The notes beneath the pieces are model-generated. The model was given only the letters and a program-made list of their open reading frames with translations. It was not told the DNA's origin and did not search any database. From the NCBI GenBank assembly GCA_022511055.1, contig JAFLSH010000029.1, positions 1-15,290 of the forward strand: 15,290 bases of DNA, in the 5' to 3' direction. Source of the stretch: Prevotella sp. GTDB taxonomy: Bacteria > Bacteroidota > Bacteroidia > Bacteroidales > Bacteroidaceae. This document shows, in pieces, positions 7,182 to 15,091 of the stretch; the stretch's first letter is position 1, and every line of letters starts with the position of its first letter. The translations under genes were made by a program, and so were the position numbers.

Positions 7182-8180
7182 TTACGGTATCCTCCTGAAA
7201 ATAGTTATACGCAACAGCAACTCAAGCAACAGGGCAATGACAGCAGCCAGAGCAAAGGGCTGATAGACATCGTACTTCTTGCTGTATTGCTTGACATTGA
7301 GTTTTGATTTCTCCAATTGGTCGATTTCCTGATAAATATTGTGCAGTTCCTTTGTATTTGTAGCCCGGTAGAAATCGCCATCAGTCGTCTTGGCAATATT
7401 GCTCAGCGTCTCGTTGTCAATCTCTACAGGAATGTTCACATACTGAACACCGCCTGCCACCACCATTGGGTAGGGAGCCACCTTGTTAGTACCTACGCCC
7501 ACGGTGTAGACCCTGATACCCAAGCTCTTGGCTATCTCTGCGGCTGTCATTGGCGAAATGTCACCGCGATTGTTGGAGCCGTCTGTCAGCAAAATCACAA
7601 CTTTGCTCTTTGCCTTGGAGTCCTTCAGTCGGCCGACAGCATTGGCCAATCCCATGCCTATGGCCGTTCCGTCTTCTATCAGACCACGCTGCGCAATGTC
7701 TGTCCGCACATTCTGCAACAAGTTCAGCAGTGAAGAGTGGTCAGTGGTCATGGGGCACTGGGTAAACGATTCGCCGGCAAAAATGGTCAGGCCGATATTG
7801 TCATTGGGGCGGCCGGCAATAAACTCCGCAGCCACCTGCTTGGCCGCCTCTATACGGTTAGGCTTCAAGTCTTCTGCCAGCATAGAGGTCGATACATCCA
7901 TCGCCAACATGATGTCTATGCCCTCTACCGTCTTTTGCTTCCATGAGTTCTGGGTCTGGGGTCTGGCCAGTACGATAACTATCATGACAAATGTCAGCAT
8001 TCGCAGCAGCATCTGAAGCGGCATCAGCCGTACCTTCCAGCTTTTCGGCGCATAGCGGAACACAAAGGTGTCGCTCATGCGCATTGTTGGCTCGCTCTTC
8101 TTCCTATACAGCAGATACCAAATGATGTACGGTATCAGCAGCAATAGCAGAAACAAATATTCTTTGTTGGCAAATTCCAT
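7182..8180 (-). CDS. batA: BatA: membrane-anchored VWA-domain protein
   Basis: A 332-residue protein with membrane helices at about 8-25 and 57-72, a VWA domain (about 86-290), and a C-terminal helix (308-326). The MIDAS site is complete: D95-x-S97-x-S99 in MDVSTSM, T172 in DGTAIG and D200 in LTDGSN, so divalent metal and ligand binding should be possible. The basic loop between the first two helices (RKK and following) suggests a short N-terminus outside and the VWA domain in the periplasm, as predicted for BatB. In the Bat operon first described in Bacteroides fragilis, BatA-E are linked to oxygen tolerance and stress survival; the molecular function remains unclear. The gene is 4 bases after the BatD-like gene. 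Confidence 0.9.
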   Translation of the reverse strand: MEFANKEYLFLLLLLIPYIIWYLLYRKKSEPTMRMSDTFVFRYAPKSWKVRLMPLQMLLRMLTFVMIVIVLARPQTQNSWKQKTVEGIDIMLAMDVSTSMLAEDLKPNRIEAAKQVAAEFIAGRPNDNIGLTIFAGESFTQCPMTTDHSSLLNLLQNVRTDIAQRGLIEDGTAIGMGLANAVGRLKDSKAKSKVVILLTDGSNNRGDISPMTAAEIAKSLGIRVYTVGVGTNKVAPYPMVVAGGVQYVNIPVEIDNETLSNIAKTTDGDFYRATNTKELHNIYQEIDQLEKSKLNVKQYSKKYDVYQPFALAAVIALLLELLLRITIFRRIP

Positions 8181-8184
8181 GTTC

Positions 8185-9276
8185 TTAAATCAATAATTGA
8201 TAGATTGCATAAACAATATATACCAATATAGCTGCACTCAGCAAAGCAATCAAAGTTATGGTCCACTTCAGGGCTGTTCGCGTCTTCTGTGAACGCACCT
8301 CTTCCTGCGACAGCTGCGGCTTGACCGTTTCCTCCACTGGCATGTTCTCCAGCTTTGTCTGGTTAATGAAGTCAATGGCACTGACAAGATTGGCATCATT
8401 CTCGTTGATAAGTGTCGAGTATTTGGCAAACTTCACCAGGTCTGCCGTTGCAAAGAGCTGGCGCAGCTCAGACTTCATGGTCTCGGCAGCATTGGCATCG
8501 TTAGACAGGGCTGACTCCAGGCGGTCAATGATTTCGCTGCTGGTCATTTCCATGGCATTAAAGCCGTAGCGTTCCTCAATATACCGCCTCAGCGTGTCAG
8601 TCAGCTTGGTGTAATATTCCTTTTGATTCTCAGAAGTTACTAACTTCTCTGCCTTGATTGATTCAATCTCCTTCATGGCCTTCTGGTGAGGCAGCAGCTT
8701 CTTCACTATGCGAATGGTGGCAATAATAGGCTTATTGTCACGCAGCCGCAAATACAGATAGTAGCCTACCGCCAGCAGCACAAGCATGAGAACACTCAGC
8801 CAGAATGCAAGACTCCACTCGCTCCACTGGAAGGGGTTATCCTGTACGCCTTTCGGGCCAAAGAACTGATTGACATGCGCGGTGTCAACCTCAACACCTA
8901 ACACTTTCAATGCCAGGCTCTTGCTCTCGTAGGGCTTACCATCAATCTTGACAACAAACGGCGGCAAATAGTAAAGCGTGTCATCAAACGAAGTCAGCGT
9001 GTAAACCACAGACCGCGCTACAAAGCCATCATCTTTGCCGTGAGTTCCCAATTCGGTGCTGTTGAGTACCTCAACGCCGGGAGTCAGCTGCTGGGTTGGC
9101 GTGAAGACAGGGAATTCCACCTTCATGCCTTCTTTCATGGTGGCCGTTACCGTCACATGCACCTGCTGGCCAATAAACATCTCAACCGAGTCTATCTGCG
9201 CCTCAACCGTTACTTGCGCAGAAACGTTCAATGCGCATGCTATCAGCCATATAACAGAGAGAAGTCTTTTCTTCAT
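8185..9276 (-). CDS. Short BatD-like membrane protein of the Bat operon
   Basis: A 363-residue protein with a signal peptide (1-20, cleavage likely after VSA), a strand-rich periplasmic domain (about 21-130) resembling one BatD module, and a membrane helix at 155-176. A cytoplasmic helical domain follows (about 185-330), then a second membrane helix at the C-terminus (340-362). The cytoplasmic region (KEYYTKLTDTLRRYIEERYG at 219-238, then SSEIIDRL and ADLVKFAKYS) looks like the cytoplasmic domain of the BatD-BatE protein (EFYDEVLRALWGYVGDKLN; ISERL; CEFARYA), suggesting a common origin. Its position between DUF58 and BatA is typical of Bacteroidetes Bat operons. I know no assigned function; a partner of the MoxR/DUF58 pair at the inner face of the membrane is plausible. 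It starts 6 bases after the DUF58 stop. Confidence 0.8.
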   Translation of the reverse strand: MKKRLLSVIWLIACALNVSAQVTVEAQIDSVEMFIGQQVHVTVTATMKEGMKVEFPVFTPTQQLTPGVEVLNSTELGTHGKDDGFVARSVVYTLTSFDDTLYYLPPFVVKIDGKPYESKSLALKVLGVEVDTAHVNQFFGPKGVQDNPFQWSEWSLAFWLSVLMLVLLAVGYYLYLRLRDNKPIIATIRIVKKLLPHQKAMKEIESIKAEKLVTSENQKEYYTKLTDTLRRYIEERYGFNAMEMTSSEIIDRLESALSNDANAAETMKSELRQLFATADLVKFAKYSTLINENDANLVSAIDFINQTKLENMPVEETVKPQLSQEEVRSQKTRTALKWTITLIALLSAAILVYIVYAIYQLLI

Positions 9277-9282
9277 TCCTTC

Positions 9283-10161
9283 TTATCCACGTTGTTTAAA
9301 TAATCCAAGCAAAGCCTTGACAAAGTCATCGCTTGTGGCTATGCTTACGTTGTCGACATTGCTCTTAGTAAAAGTGTCTTGCAACTCTTTCTGCCTATTC
9401 ATCCAGTAGCGGCTATATGCCTGGCGCAAAGAACGCGAACTGGTATCCACATATTGCTCATGGCCAGTCTCGGCATCCACCACCTTCATCAATCCTACAT
9501 CCGGCAACTCGCGGGCGCGCTGGTCATAGACCTGAATAGCCACTACATCATGCTTGCGGTTGCATATCTGCAAAGATTGCAGGAAGTTATCCCTGACATA
9601 GAAATCGCTGAGAATGAACGCTGTGGTGCGCCGCTTCTGCACACTCGACAAGAATTCTATGGCCTGTTTCACGTCAGTGCGCTTTGAGTCTGGCTTGAAG
9701 TCAAGCATCTCGCGTATGATATAGAGTATATGCTTGCGCCCCTTCTTGGGTGGAATGTATTTTTCTATCTTGTCTGAAAAGAACACCACGCCAATCTTGT
9801 CGTTGTTCTGAATGGCAGAGAAAGCAATGGTAGCCGCAATCTCTGTCACCATATCGCGCTTCATCTGCCGCTGCGTGCCAAAGTCAAGCGAGCCACTGAC
9901 ATCAATCAAAAGCATCACGGTCAGCTCGCGCTCCTCTTCAAAGACTTTCACGTATGGCCGATGGAAGCGGGCGGTCACGTTCCAATCAATATCACGCACA
10001 TCATCGCCATACTGATATTCACGCACTTCGCTGAAGGCCATACCCCTGCCCTTGAAAGCAGAATGATACTGGCCGGCAAAGACCTGCGAACTCAAGCCCC
10101 GTGTCTTGATTTCTATCTTACGTACCTTTTTTAGAATCTCACTTGTTTCCACAATTGCCAA
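9283..10161 (-). CDS. DUF58-family protein with VWA-like fold, partner of MoxR
   Basis: A 292-residue soluble protein without membrane helices. It carries the DUF58 signature GRGMAFSEVREYQYGDDVRD (39-58), followed by IDWNVTARFHRPYVKVFEEE. A VWA-like domain follows with MIDAS residues D87-x-S89-x-S91 (IDVSGS), T162 (RTD) and D186 (LSDFY). Proteins of this type are almost always encoded next to MoxR AAA+ ATPases, which are thought to remodel them or help load metal, by analogy with the RavA-ViaA pair. Unlike BatA and BatB it should be cytoplasmic, so the operon encodes VWA domains on both sides of the inner membrane. The gene starts 31 bases after moxR. Confidence 0.92.
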   Translation of the reverse strand: MAIVETSEILKKVRKIEIKTRGLSSQVFAGQYHSAFKGRGMAFSEVREYQYGDDVRDIDWNVTARFHRPYVKVFEEERELTVMLLIDVSGSLDFGTQRQMKRDMVTEIAATIAFSAIQNNDKIGVVFFSDKIEKYIPPKKGRKHILYIIREMLDFKPDSKRTDVKQAIEFLSSVQKRRTTAFILSDFYVRDNFLQSLQICNRKHDVVAIQVYDQRARELPDVGLMKVVDAETGHEQYVDTSSRSLRQAYSRYWMNRQKELQDTFTKSNVDNVSIATSDDFVKALLGLFKQRG

Positions 10162-10192
10162 TTCTAATTGTCAATTACCAACTATCAACGAA

Positions 10193-11188
10193 TCAGGGTA
10201 CTTCTACCTTGTTAATAATCTTAGAAACAATCTCCTCACTCGTAATGTTTGAAGCCTCAGCCTCATATGTCAGCCCGATGCGGTGGCGCAGCACATCATG
10301 AGCCACGGCGCGCACATCTTCAGGCACTACATAGCCGCGGCGCTTGATGAAGGCGTATGTGCGCGATGCCTTGGCCAGATTGATGCTGGCACGCGGTGAG
10401 CCGCCAAACTGAATCATGTCTTTCAGCTCTTTCAGCCCATAGCGGTCAGGATAGCGAGTGGCAAAGACAATATCGGCAATGTATTGCTCAATCTTCTCGT
10501 CAATGTAGACTTCGCGTACCACGGAGCGGGCCTTCAGAATCTCAGCACCCGTTGTAACGGGCTTCACTTCCGGCAGCTTTTCCTGAATATTCTCACGCAT
10601 AATGCGTTTTTCCTCATCGATAGTCGGGTAGCCAATGATGACCTTCAGCATGAAACGGTCCATCTGGGCCTCGGGCAGCGGATAAGTACCCTCTTGCTCA
10701 ATGGGATTCTGAGTAGCCATTACCAAGAACGGGCTTGGCAGGTCGAAAGTATCGCTGCCGATAGTCACCTGCTTCTCCTGCATGGCTTCCAGCAACGCAC
10801 TCTGCACCTTGGCCGGGGCGCGGTTGATTTCATCTGCCAACACAAAATTGGCAAACACAGGCCCCTGCTTCACCTGAAAGCGCTCCTCTTTCTGCGAATA
10901 TATCATTGTACCAGTCACATCAGCCGGCAATAAGTCTGGTGTGAACTGAATGCGGCTGTATTTTGCATCTATCAGCTGCGAAAGTGTCTTGATGGCCAAT
11001 GTCTTAGCCAAGCCAGGCACACCTTCCAGCAAGATATTGCCATCACTCAACAAGCCAATAAGCAGTGAGTCAACAAGATGCTTCTGCCCTACAATCACGC
11101 GATCCATACCAGTTACAAGGTTTGTAACAAACGCGCTCTGCTGTTCAATCCGAATGTTTAGTTCACGGATATCAATTGATTCTGCCAT
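10193..11188 (-). CDS. MoxR-family AAA+ ATPase
   Basis: A 331-residue cytoplasmic ATPase of the MoxR clade. Walker A is GVPGLAKT (56-63), Walker B is VLADEINR (116-123, with D119 and E120), the sensor-1 region is MATQNPIEQEGTYPLPEAQM (157-176), followed by DRFM with R178, and the sensor-2 region is GGSPRAS (262-268). The C-terminal helical lid runs from about 230 to 331. MoxR proteins act as chaperone-like ATPases on VWA-domain partners; here the obvious candidates are the adjacent DUF58 protein and, across the membrane, BatA and BatB. Length and motifs are normal for the family. It begins 22 bases after the HU-LysM gene, which links the Bat cluster to the ftsY-rimO-HU block. Confidence 0.94.
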   Translation of the reverse strand: MAESIDIRELNIRIEQQSAFVTNLVTGMDRVIVGQKHLVDSLLIGLLSDGNILLEGVPGLAKTLAIKTLSQLIDAKYSRIQFTPDLLPADVTGTMIYSQKEERFQVKQGPVFANFVLADEINRAPAKVQSALLEAMQEKQVTIGSDTFDLPSPFLVMATQNPIEQEGTYPLPEAQMDRFMLKVIIGYPTIDEEKRIMRENIQEKLPEVKPVTTGAEILKARSVVREVYIDEKIEQYIADIVFATRYPDRYGLKELKDMIQFGGSPRASINLAKASRTYAFIKRRGYVVPEDVRAVAHDVLRHRIGLTYEAEASNITSEEIVSKIINKVEVP

Positions 11189-11210
11189 AATTTTTACTTT
11201 ATTTTTTCTG

Positions 11211-12509
11211 TTATTCTTCTGTTTTCTTACGTTTCTTCTTCAGCTCTATCTTTGGAATTTTCAGCTCCTTACCTGCCTCTAAGGGCGTGGCGGCCGTGAT
11301 GCCATTATAGACTTCGATATAGCATTCCATATCGGGGCCTAATGTGCGCTTGGCTATCTTCTTCAAGTCATCACCAGCTCTCACTTTCAGCGTATGGTCT
11401 GTTCCGACAATGCGATAGGCACCAGTACGCACACGTGCATCCATCTGCTCGTACTTATCAGCATTTACAGCCTCGTTCACAGCAGGCTTTGCCGGCTCTG
11501 CTGGTTTTGCAGATTGCTCAGGCTGCTTTACTGGCTCAGGCTGCTTTGTTTCCTCCGCAATTACGGCGGGTTTTGCCGGTTTCACAGAATCAGCCTGCTC
11601 TACAGGCTTTGCTAATTTCTCGGCCGGCGCTGGTCTGACCTCTTTTTTCGGGGAAACTATAAGTGTATCAGCCACTTCTGCTTTCTGACCAACCGTAGCT
11701 CGCTGCCCAACAAAATAGCCGGCTGCAAAACCAATGGCACAAGCCATCAACGCCACAACAGCTATCTTCCAGCCATATCTTGGCCGCTCCAGGTCTTCTT
11801 CATCTTCCTCTACGTCTTCGGTTTCCTCTTCCGCCTCATCCGTTTCTTCCTGATTCTCACTCTGCGAATCCATCTCATTGGTCTGAGAGTCATAGAACTC
11901 AATCAATGGGGCTGTATGCGCACTCTGCTCTTCTTGAATATCTTCTTGAACAGGCACTTCTTCTGTTTCCGCAGCAGATTCCTCTGTTTCTGCGATAGGT
12001 TCTTCGTTTTCAACGACAGGCTCTTCAGCTTCAACGACAGGCTCTTCGACTTCAACGACAGGCTCTTCGACTTCAACCACCGGCTCTTCGACTTCATCGG
12101 CAGGCTCTTCAGGCATATCTTGCAAAGAAACCTCTTCTTCTGTGTCATTCGGTTGGTCCTTTTCCTCTACCATATCATCAAAGCTGACACCATCATTCAA
12201 GACTACCGTTTCAAACTGGGAGAAAGGCTTGTTCACCAGCTCTTTCATGGCAGCATCTGGCACAAAAGAAATCTTTCGGTGGCCATTAATGACAACCCGC
12301 TCGCCCGTATTGACATCAACACTGGCTCTCGGCTCAACATCAATCACCTTAAACGTACCCAATCCTTTCACTTTCGCCAACTGGTCTTGCTCAATGCCAG
12401 ACTTAATGACATCGAACATCTCTATAGCAAACTGCTCTGCTATCTTTTTCTTCAGTCCGCTCTTGTCAGCCAGGATTTGTGCTAATTCTGAAATAGAAAT
12501 CTTATCCAT
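11211..12509 (-). CDS. HU-like DNA-binding domain with membrane anchor and LysM-like domain
   Basis: This 432-residue protein has an unusual order of parts. Residues 1-95 form an HU/IHF-like DNA-binding domain (starting MDKISISELAQILADKSGLK). A very acidic linker spans about 110-240 and includes seven-residue EEPVVEV repeats (141-171). A basic-flanked membrane helix lies at 246-266. A Pro/Ala/Lys-rich stalk (about 285-348) precedes a LysM-like module (about 371-418: TLKVRAGDDLKKIAKRTLG, then YNGI and LKIPK). With no N-terminal signal peptide, the likely topology is HU in the cytoplasm and LysM in the periplasm, able to touch peptidoglycan. The beta-arm lacks the DNA-intercalating proline of classical HU (V66 in DVNTGE). 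The start ATG overlaps the stop of the preceding HU gene (TAATG), supporting this start and coupled translation. Confidence 0.88.
   Translation of the reverse strand: MDKISISELAQILADKSGLKKKIAEQFAIEMFDVIKSGIEQDQLAKVKGLGTFKVIDVEPRASVDVNTGERVVINGHRKISFVPDAAMKELVNKPFSQFETVVLNDGVSFDDMVEEKDQPNDTEEEVSLQDMPEEPADEVEEPVVEVEEPVVEVEEPVVEAEEPVVENEEPIAETEESAAETEEVPVQEDIQEEQSAHTAPLIEFYDSQTNEMDSQSENQEETDEAEEETEDVEEDEEDLERPRYGWKIAVVALMACAIGFAAGYFVGQRATVGQKAEVADTLIVSPKKEVRPAPAEKLAKPVEQADSVKPAKPAVIAEETKQPEPVKQPEQSAKPAEPAKPAVNEAVNADKYEQMDARVRTGAYRIVGTDHTLKVRAGDDLKKIAKRTLGPDMECYIEVYNGITAATPLEAGKELKIPKIELKKKRKKTEE
11998..12102 (-). repeat. Five tandem copies of a 21-bp repeat in the acidic linker coding region
   Basis: Units begin at 11998, 12019, 12040, 12061 and 12082, each resembling plus-strand GGCTCTTCGACTTCAACGAC plus one base; a sixth partial unit starts at 12103. 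The 21-bp period equals seven codons, so copy-number change keeps the frame and lengthens or shortens the EEPVVEV linker. The two units at 12040 and 12061 are the closest to each other. Confidence 0.85.
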
Positions 12510-12796
12510 TATTCTGCACCCTCCGCCTTTAGTTTATACTTCCATGTTGGGCTTATTTTGAATCCAAGCACCAGCTTCGGGGGAATCAGCATACGCTTGC
12601 CCGTGCTGGGATTGACTATGATACGCTCTTGCTTCTTCTTCACTTCAAAAGTGCCAAAGTTCTGTATAGACACGGAATTTCCTTCTTGGTAGCATTCTAC
12701 CATTGCATCAATCAACTGAAACACCGTATTCTGTGTATCAGTGGCATTCAATCCTGTCCGTTGGGATAGCTCTGCTATGAAATCTTTGTTCTTCAT
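12509..12796 (-). CDS. HU/IHF-family DNA-binding protein
   Basis: A 95-residue HU-type protein, the usual length. The N-terminal helical dimerisation part (MKNKDFIAELSQRTGLNATD) leads to the family block VSIQNFGTFEVKKK (42-55). The beta-arm motif VNPSTGKRM (61-69) contains the proline (P63) that intercalates between base pairs and bends DNA. A slightly extended C-terminus rich in Lys and Tyr follows (FKISPTWKYKLKAE). Its ATG overlaps the rimO stop by four bases (ATGA), and its TAA overlaps the ATG of the HU-LysM gene. HU proteins act as dimers, so the neighbouring membrane-anchored HU-like protein is a natural heterodimer candidate, although this is inference. Confidence 0.92.
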   Translation of the reverse strand: MKNKDFIAELSQRTGLNATDTQNTVFQLIDAMVECYQEGNSVSIQNFGTFEVKKKQERIIVNPSTGKRMLIPPKLVLGFKISPTWKYKLKAEGAE

Positions 12797-14103
12797 AAGT
12801 TCTCAATTATTGTTGTGCCATACAATTCAAACTCCTCTGCACCAGTAACTTTTACATCATAGAACTGCCCTGCCAAAAGTTCGCGCTCATCAGCTGCTAT
12901 CAGCACCTCTGGGTCGACCTCTGGCGAACAGAACTCAGTCCGGCCAACATAATAGTTGCCTTCCTTGCGGTCTATTATGACTTTCAGCACCTGGCCAATC
13001 TTGGCAGCCTCAATCTCTGCACTAATCTGCTGCTGAATGCGCATCAGTTTGTCGAGACGCGCCTGCTTAATCTCTTCGGGAACATCATCTTCATAATTGT
13101 CGCCCGAGAAAGTACCATCTTCAGCCGAATAGGCAAAGGCTCCCATGCGCTCGAAACGAGCCCACTTCGTGAATTCTATCAGTTCGTTGAAGTCAGCTTC
13201 AGTCTCTCCGGGAAAACCTACCATCAGTGTAGTGCGCAGGTGAATGCCAGGCACTTCTCTGCGTATGCGCTCAATGAAATCGTAGGTCTCGGCCCTGGTA
13301 ACATTGCGCTTCATTCGTGCCAGTATCGGGTCAGAGATATGCTGTAACGCTATGTCAAGATAGTTGCAGACATTTCTCCGCTCACGAATCACATCAAGCA
13401 GTTCCCAGGGGAAATGTGTGGGATAGGCATAGTGCAGGCGTATCCACTCTACCCCCTCGATGTCTGCCATCTTCGATATCAGCTCGGCAATATGCTGCCT
13501 GCCATCAATGTCAACGCCATAATAGGTCAGTTCCTGGGCTATCACCTGAAACTCCTTCACGCCCTGCCCAACCAGCCACCGCACCTCATCAAGAATCTCT
13601 GCCATTGGCCGGCTCTGATGGTGGCCTGTTATCAGCGGGATGGCACAATAGGCACAGTGGCGGTCACACCCCTCGCTGATTTTCAGATAGGCATAGTGGC
13701 TGGGAGTGGTCAGCTTTCTGGAAAATGGCTTTTCAGCATTCTGCCTTGCTTCTTTGTTCAAATCGGCAAGCAGCTTCTGATAGTTGAATTTGCCATACCA
13801 CCCATCTACCTCAGGTATTTCTTGCTCCAAGTCGGCCAGATAGCGCTCAGAAAGGCAACCCATGACATAGAGCTTCTTTATGCGCCCTTCGGTCTTAGCC
13901 TGCGCAAATTCCAAAATGGTGTTGATGCTCTCTTCCTTGGCATCATTGATGAAGCCACAAGTGTTGACAACCACAACCTCGCCTTGCGGATTGTCGCTGT
14001 CATGGGTGCAACGGAAACCATTAGCCTCCATCAGCCCCATCAGTTTCTCGCTGTCAACAAGATTCTTCGAGCAACCAAGCGATATGAAATCTACCGTTTT
14101 CAC
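12793..14103 (-). CDS. rimO: Ribosomal protein S12 methylthiotransferase (radical SAM)
   Basis: RimO adds a methylthio group to the conserved aspartate of ribosomal protein S12, using two iron-sulfur clusters and S-adenosylmethionine. The N-terminal UPF0004 domain supplies three cluster cysteines (FISLGCSKN, VNTCGF, VMGCLSERY: C11, C49, C83 counted from the start chosen here). The radical-SAM motif is CDRHCAYC (C146, C150, C153), followed by the TIM-barrel region and a C-terminal TRAM domain (about 370-436). There is no ATG. I choose GTG at 14103-14101, which gives MKTVDFISLGCSKN and lies after the purine-rich GAAGG; a TTG at 14115 would add four residues. The gene follows ftsY by 15 bases and overlaps the HU gene by four. 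The ftsY-rimO adjacency is common in Bacteroidales, as I recall. Confidence 0.93.
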   Translation of the reverse strand: MKTVDFISLGCSKNLVDSEKLMGLMEANGFRCTHDSDNPQGEVVVVNTCGFINDAKEESINTILEFAQAKTEGRIKKLYVMGCLSERYLADLEQEIPEVDGWYGKFNYQKLLADLNKEARQNAEKPFSRKLTTPSHYAYLKISEGCDRHCAYCAIPLITGHHQSRPMAEILDEVRWLVGQGVKEFQVIAQELTYYGVDIDGRQHIAELISKMADIEGVEWIRLHYAYPTHFPWELLDVIRERRNVCNYLDIALQHISDPILARMKRNVTRAETYDFIERIRREVPGIHLRTTLMVGFPGETEADFNELIEFTKWARFERMGAFAYSAEDGTFSGDNYEDDVPEEIKQARLDKLMRIQQQISAEIEAAKIGQVLKVIIDRKEGNYYVGRTEFCSPEVDPEVLIAADERELLAGQFYDVKVTGAEEFELYGTTIIENL

Positions 14104-14118
14104 CAACACCTTCAACGC

Positions 14119-15072
14119 CTAAGACTCAAACAGTGAGTCAACAAACTGTTGTTTATTAAATAATTGCAAGTCTTCCATGCCCTCACCCAAGCCAATATAC
14201 TTCACGGGCACTTTCAGCTGGTCGCTAATGCCTATGACGACACCGCCCTTGGCCGTGCCATCGAGCTTGGTGATGGCTAACGAGGTTATCTGTGTCACGG
14301 CCGAGAACTGCTTGGCCTGTTCGAAGGCATTCTGGCCTGTCGAGCCATCCAAGACAAGCATCACTTCGTCAGGAGCCTCGGGCAGCACCTTCTTCATAAC
14401 CTCCTTTATCTTCTTCAGCTCGTTCATCAGCCCGACCTTGTTGTGCAGTCGGCCGGCCGTGTCTATCAGCACCACATCTGCACCGTTGGCCTTGGCCGAT
14501 GAGAGCGTGTCGAAAGCCACAGAGGCGGGGTCACTGCCCATCTGCTGCTTTATGACAGGCACACCGACACGCTCGCCCCAGATGCAAAGCTGCTCAACGG
14601 CAGCAGCACGGAATGTGTCAGCAGCCCCAAGATACACCTTCTTGCCGGCCTGCTTAAACTGCCACGCCAGCTTGCCAATGGTTGTGGTCTTTCCTACGCC
14701 GTTAACGCCAACCACCAGGATGACGTATGGCTTATGGTCACTGGGCAAATCCCAGTTTTCGTTATCTTCTGAATGATTCTCCGCCAACAAGGCAGCAATC
14801 TCATCACGCAAAATGCCGTTCAGCTCGCTCGTGTTCACATATTTGTCACGGGCTACTCGTTCCTCTATGCGATTGATGATTTTCAATGTAGTGTCAACGC
14901 CTACATCACTGGTTATCAGTACTTCCTCTAAGTTGTCAAGCACATCATCATCGACTTTCGACTTACCTGCCACAGCACGCGCCAGTTTGTCGAAAACCGA
15001 TGTCTTTGTTTTCTCAAGTCCTTTGTCTAATGTCTCTTTCTTCTTCTTTCCAAATAGTCCAAAAATTCCCAT
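14119..15072 (-). CDS. ftsY: Signal recognition particle receptor FtsY
   Basis: FtsY is the membrane-associated GTPase that receives SRP-bound ribosomes and passes nascent membrane proteins to SecYEG. The 317-residue protein has a short basic N-terminus (MGIFGLFGKKKKE) instead of the long acidic A-domain of E. coli FtsY, then the helical N-domain (about 20-100) and the G-domain. GTPase motifs are G1 GVNGVGKTTT (122-131), ADTFRAAA (151-158), DTAGR (204-208), TKLDGTAKGG (268-277) and GLGEG (294-298). All are intact. It is the first gene of the long series, with a promoter-like element 19 bases upstream, and ends 15 bases before the rimO start. Confidence 0.96.
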   Translation of the reverse strand: MGIFGLFGKKKKETLDKGLEKTKTSVFDKLARAVAGKSKVDDDVLDNLEEVLITSDVGVDTTLKIINRIEERVARDKYVNTSELNGILRDEIAALLAENHSEDNENWDLPSDHKPYVILVVGVNGVGKTTTIGKLAWQFKQAGKKVYLGAADTFRAAAVEQLCIWGERVGVPVIKQQMGSDPASVAFDTLSSAKANGADVVLIDTAGRLHNKVGLMNELKKIKEVMKKVLPEAPDEVMLVLDGSTGQNAFEQAKQFSAVTQITSLAITKLDGTAKGGVVIGISDQLKVPVKYIGLGEGMEDLQLFNKQQFVDSLFES

Positions 15073-15091
15073 GTAGCTATATTTTACGATG

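Noticed and set aside
11998..12110. Possible CRISPR array from evenly spaced repeats
   Set aside because: The units are directly contiguous with no unique spacers and preserve a seven-codon frame, so they are a coding tandem repeat.
11916..12485. Plus-strand 189-codon ORF with Phe/Asp/Arg repeats
   Set aside because: It is the antisense reading of the acidic 21-bp repeats in the HU-LysM gene and has no independent support.
13414..14136. Plus-strand 240-codon ORF
   Set aside because: It lies antisense to rimO, whose cluster cysteines and radical-SAM motif are intact; no start signal or family match was seen.
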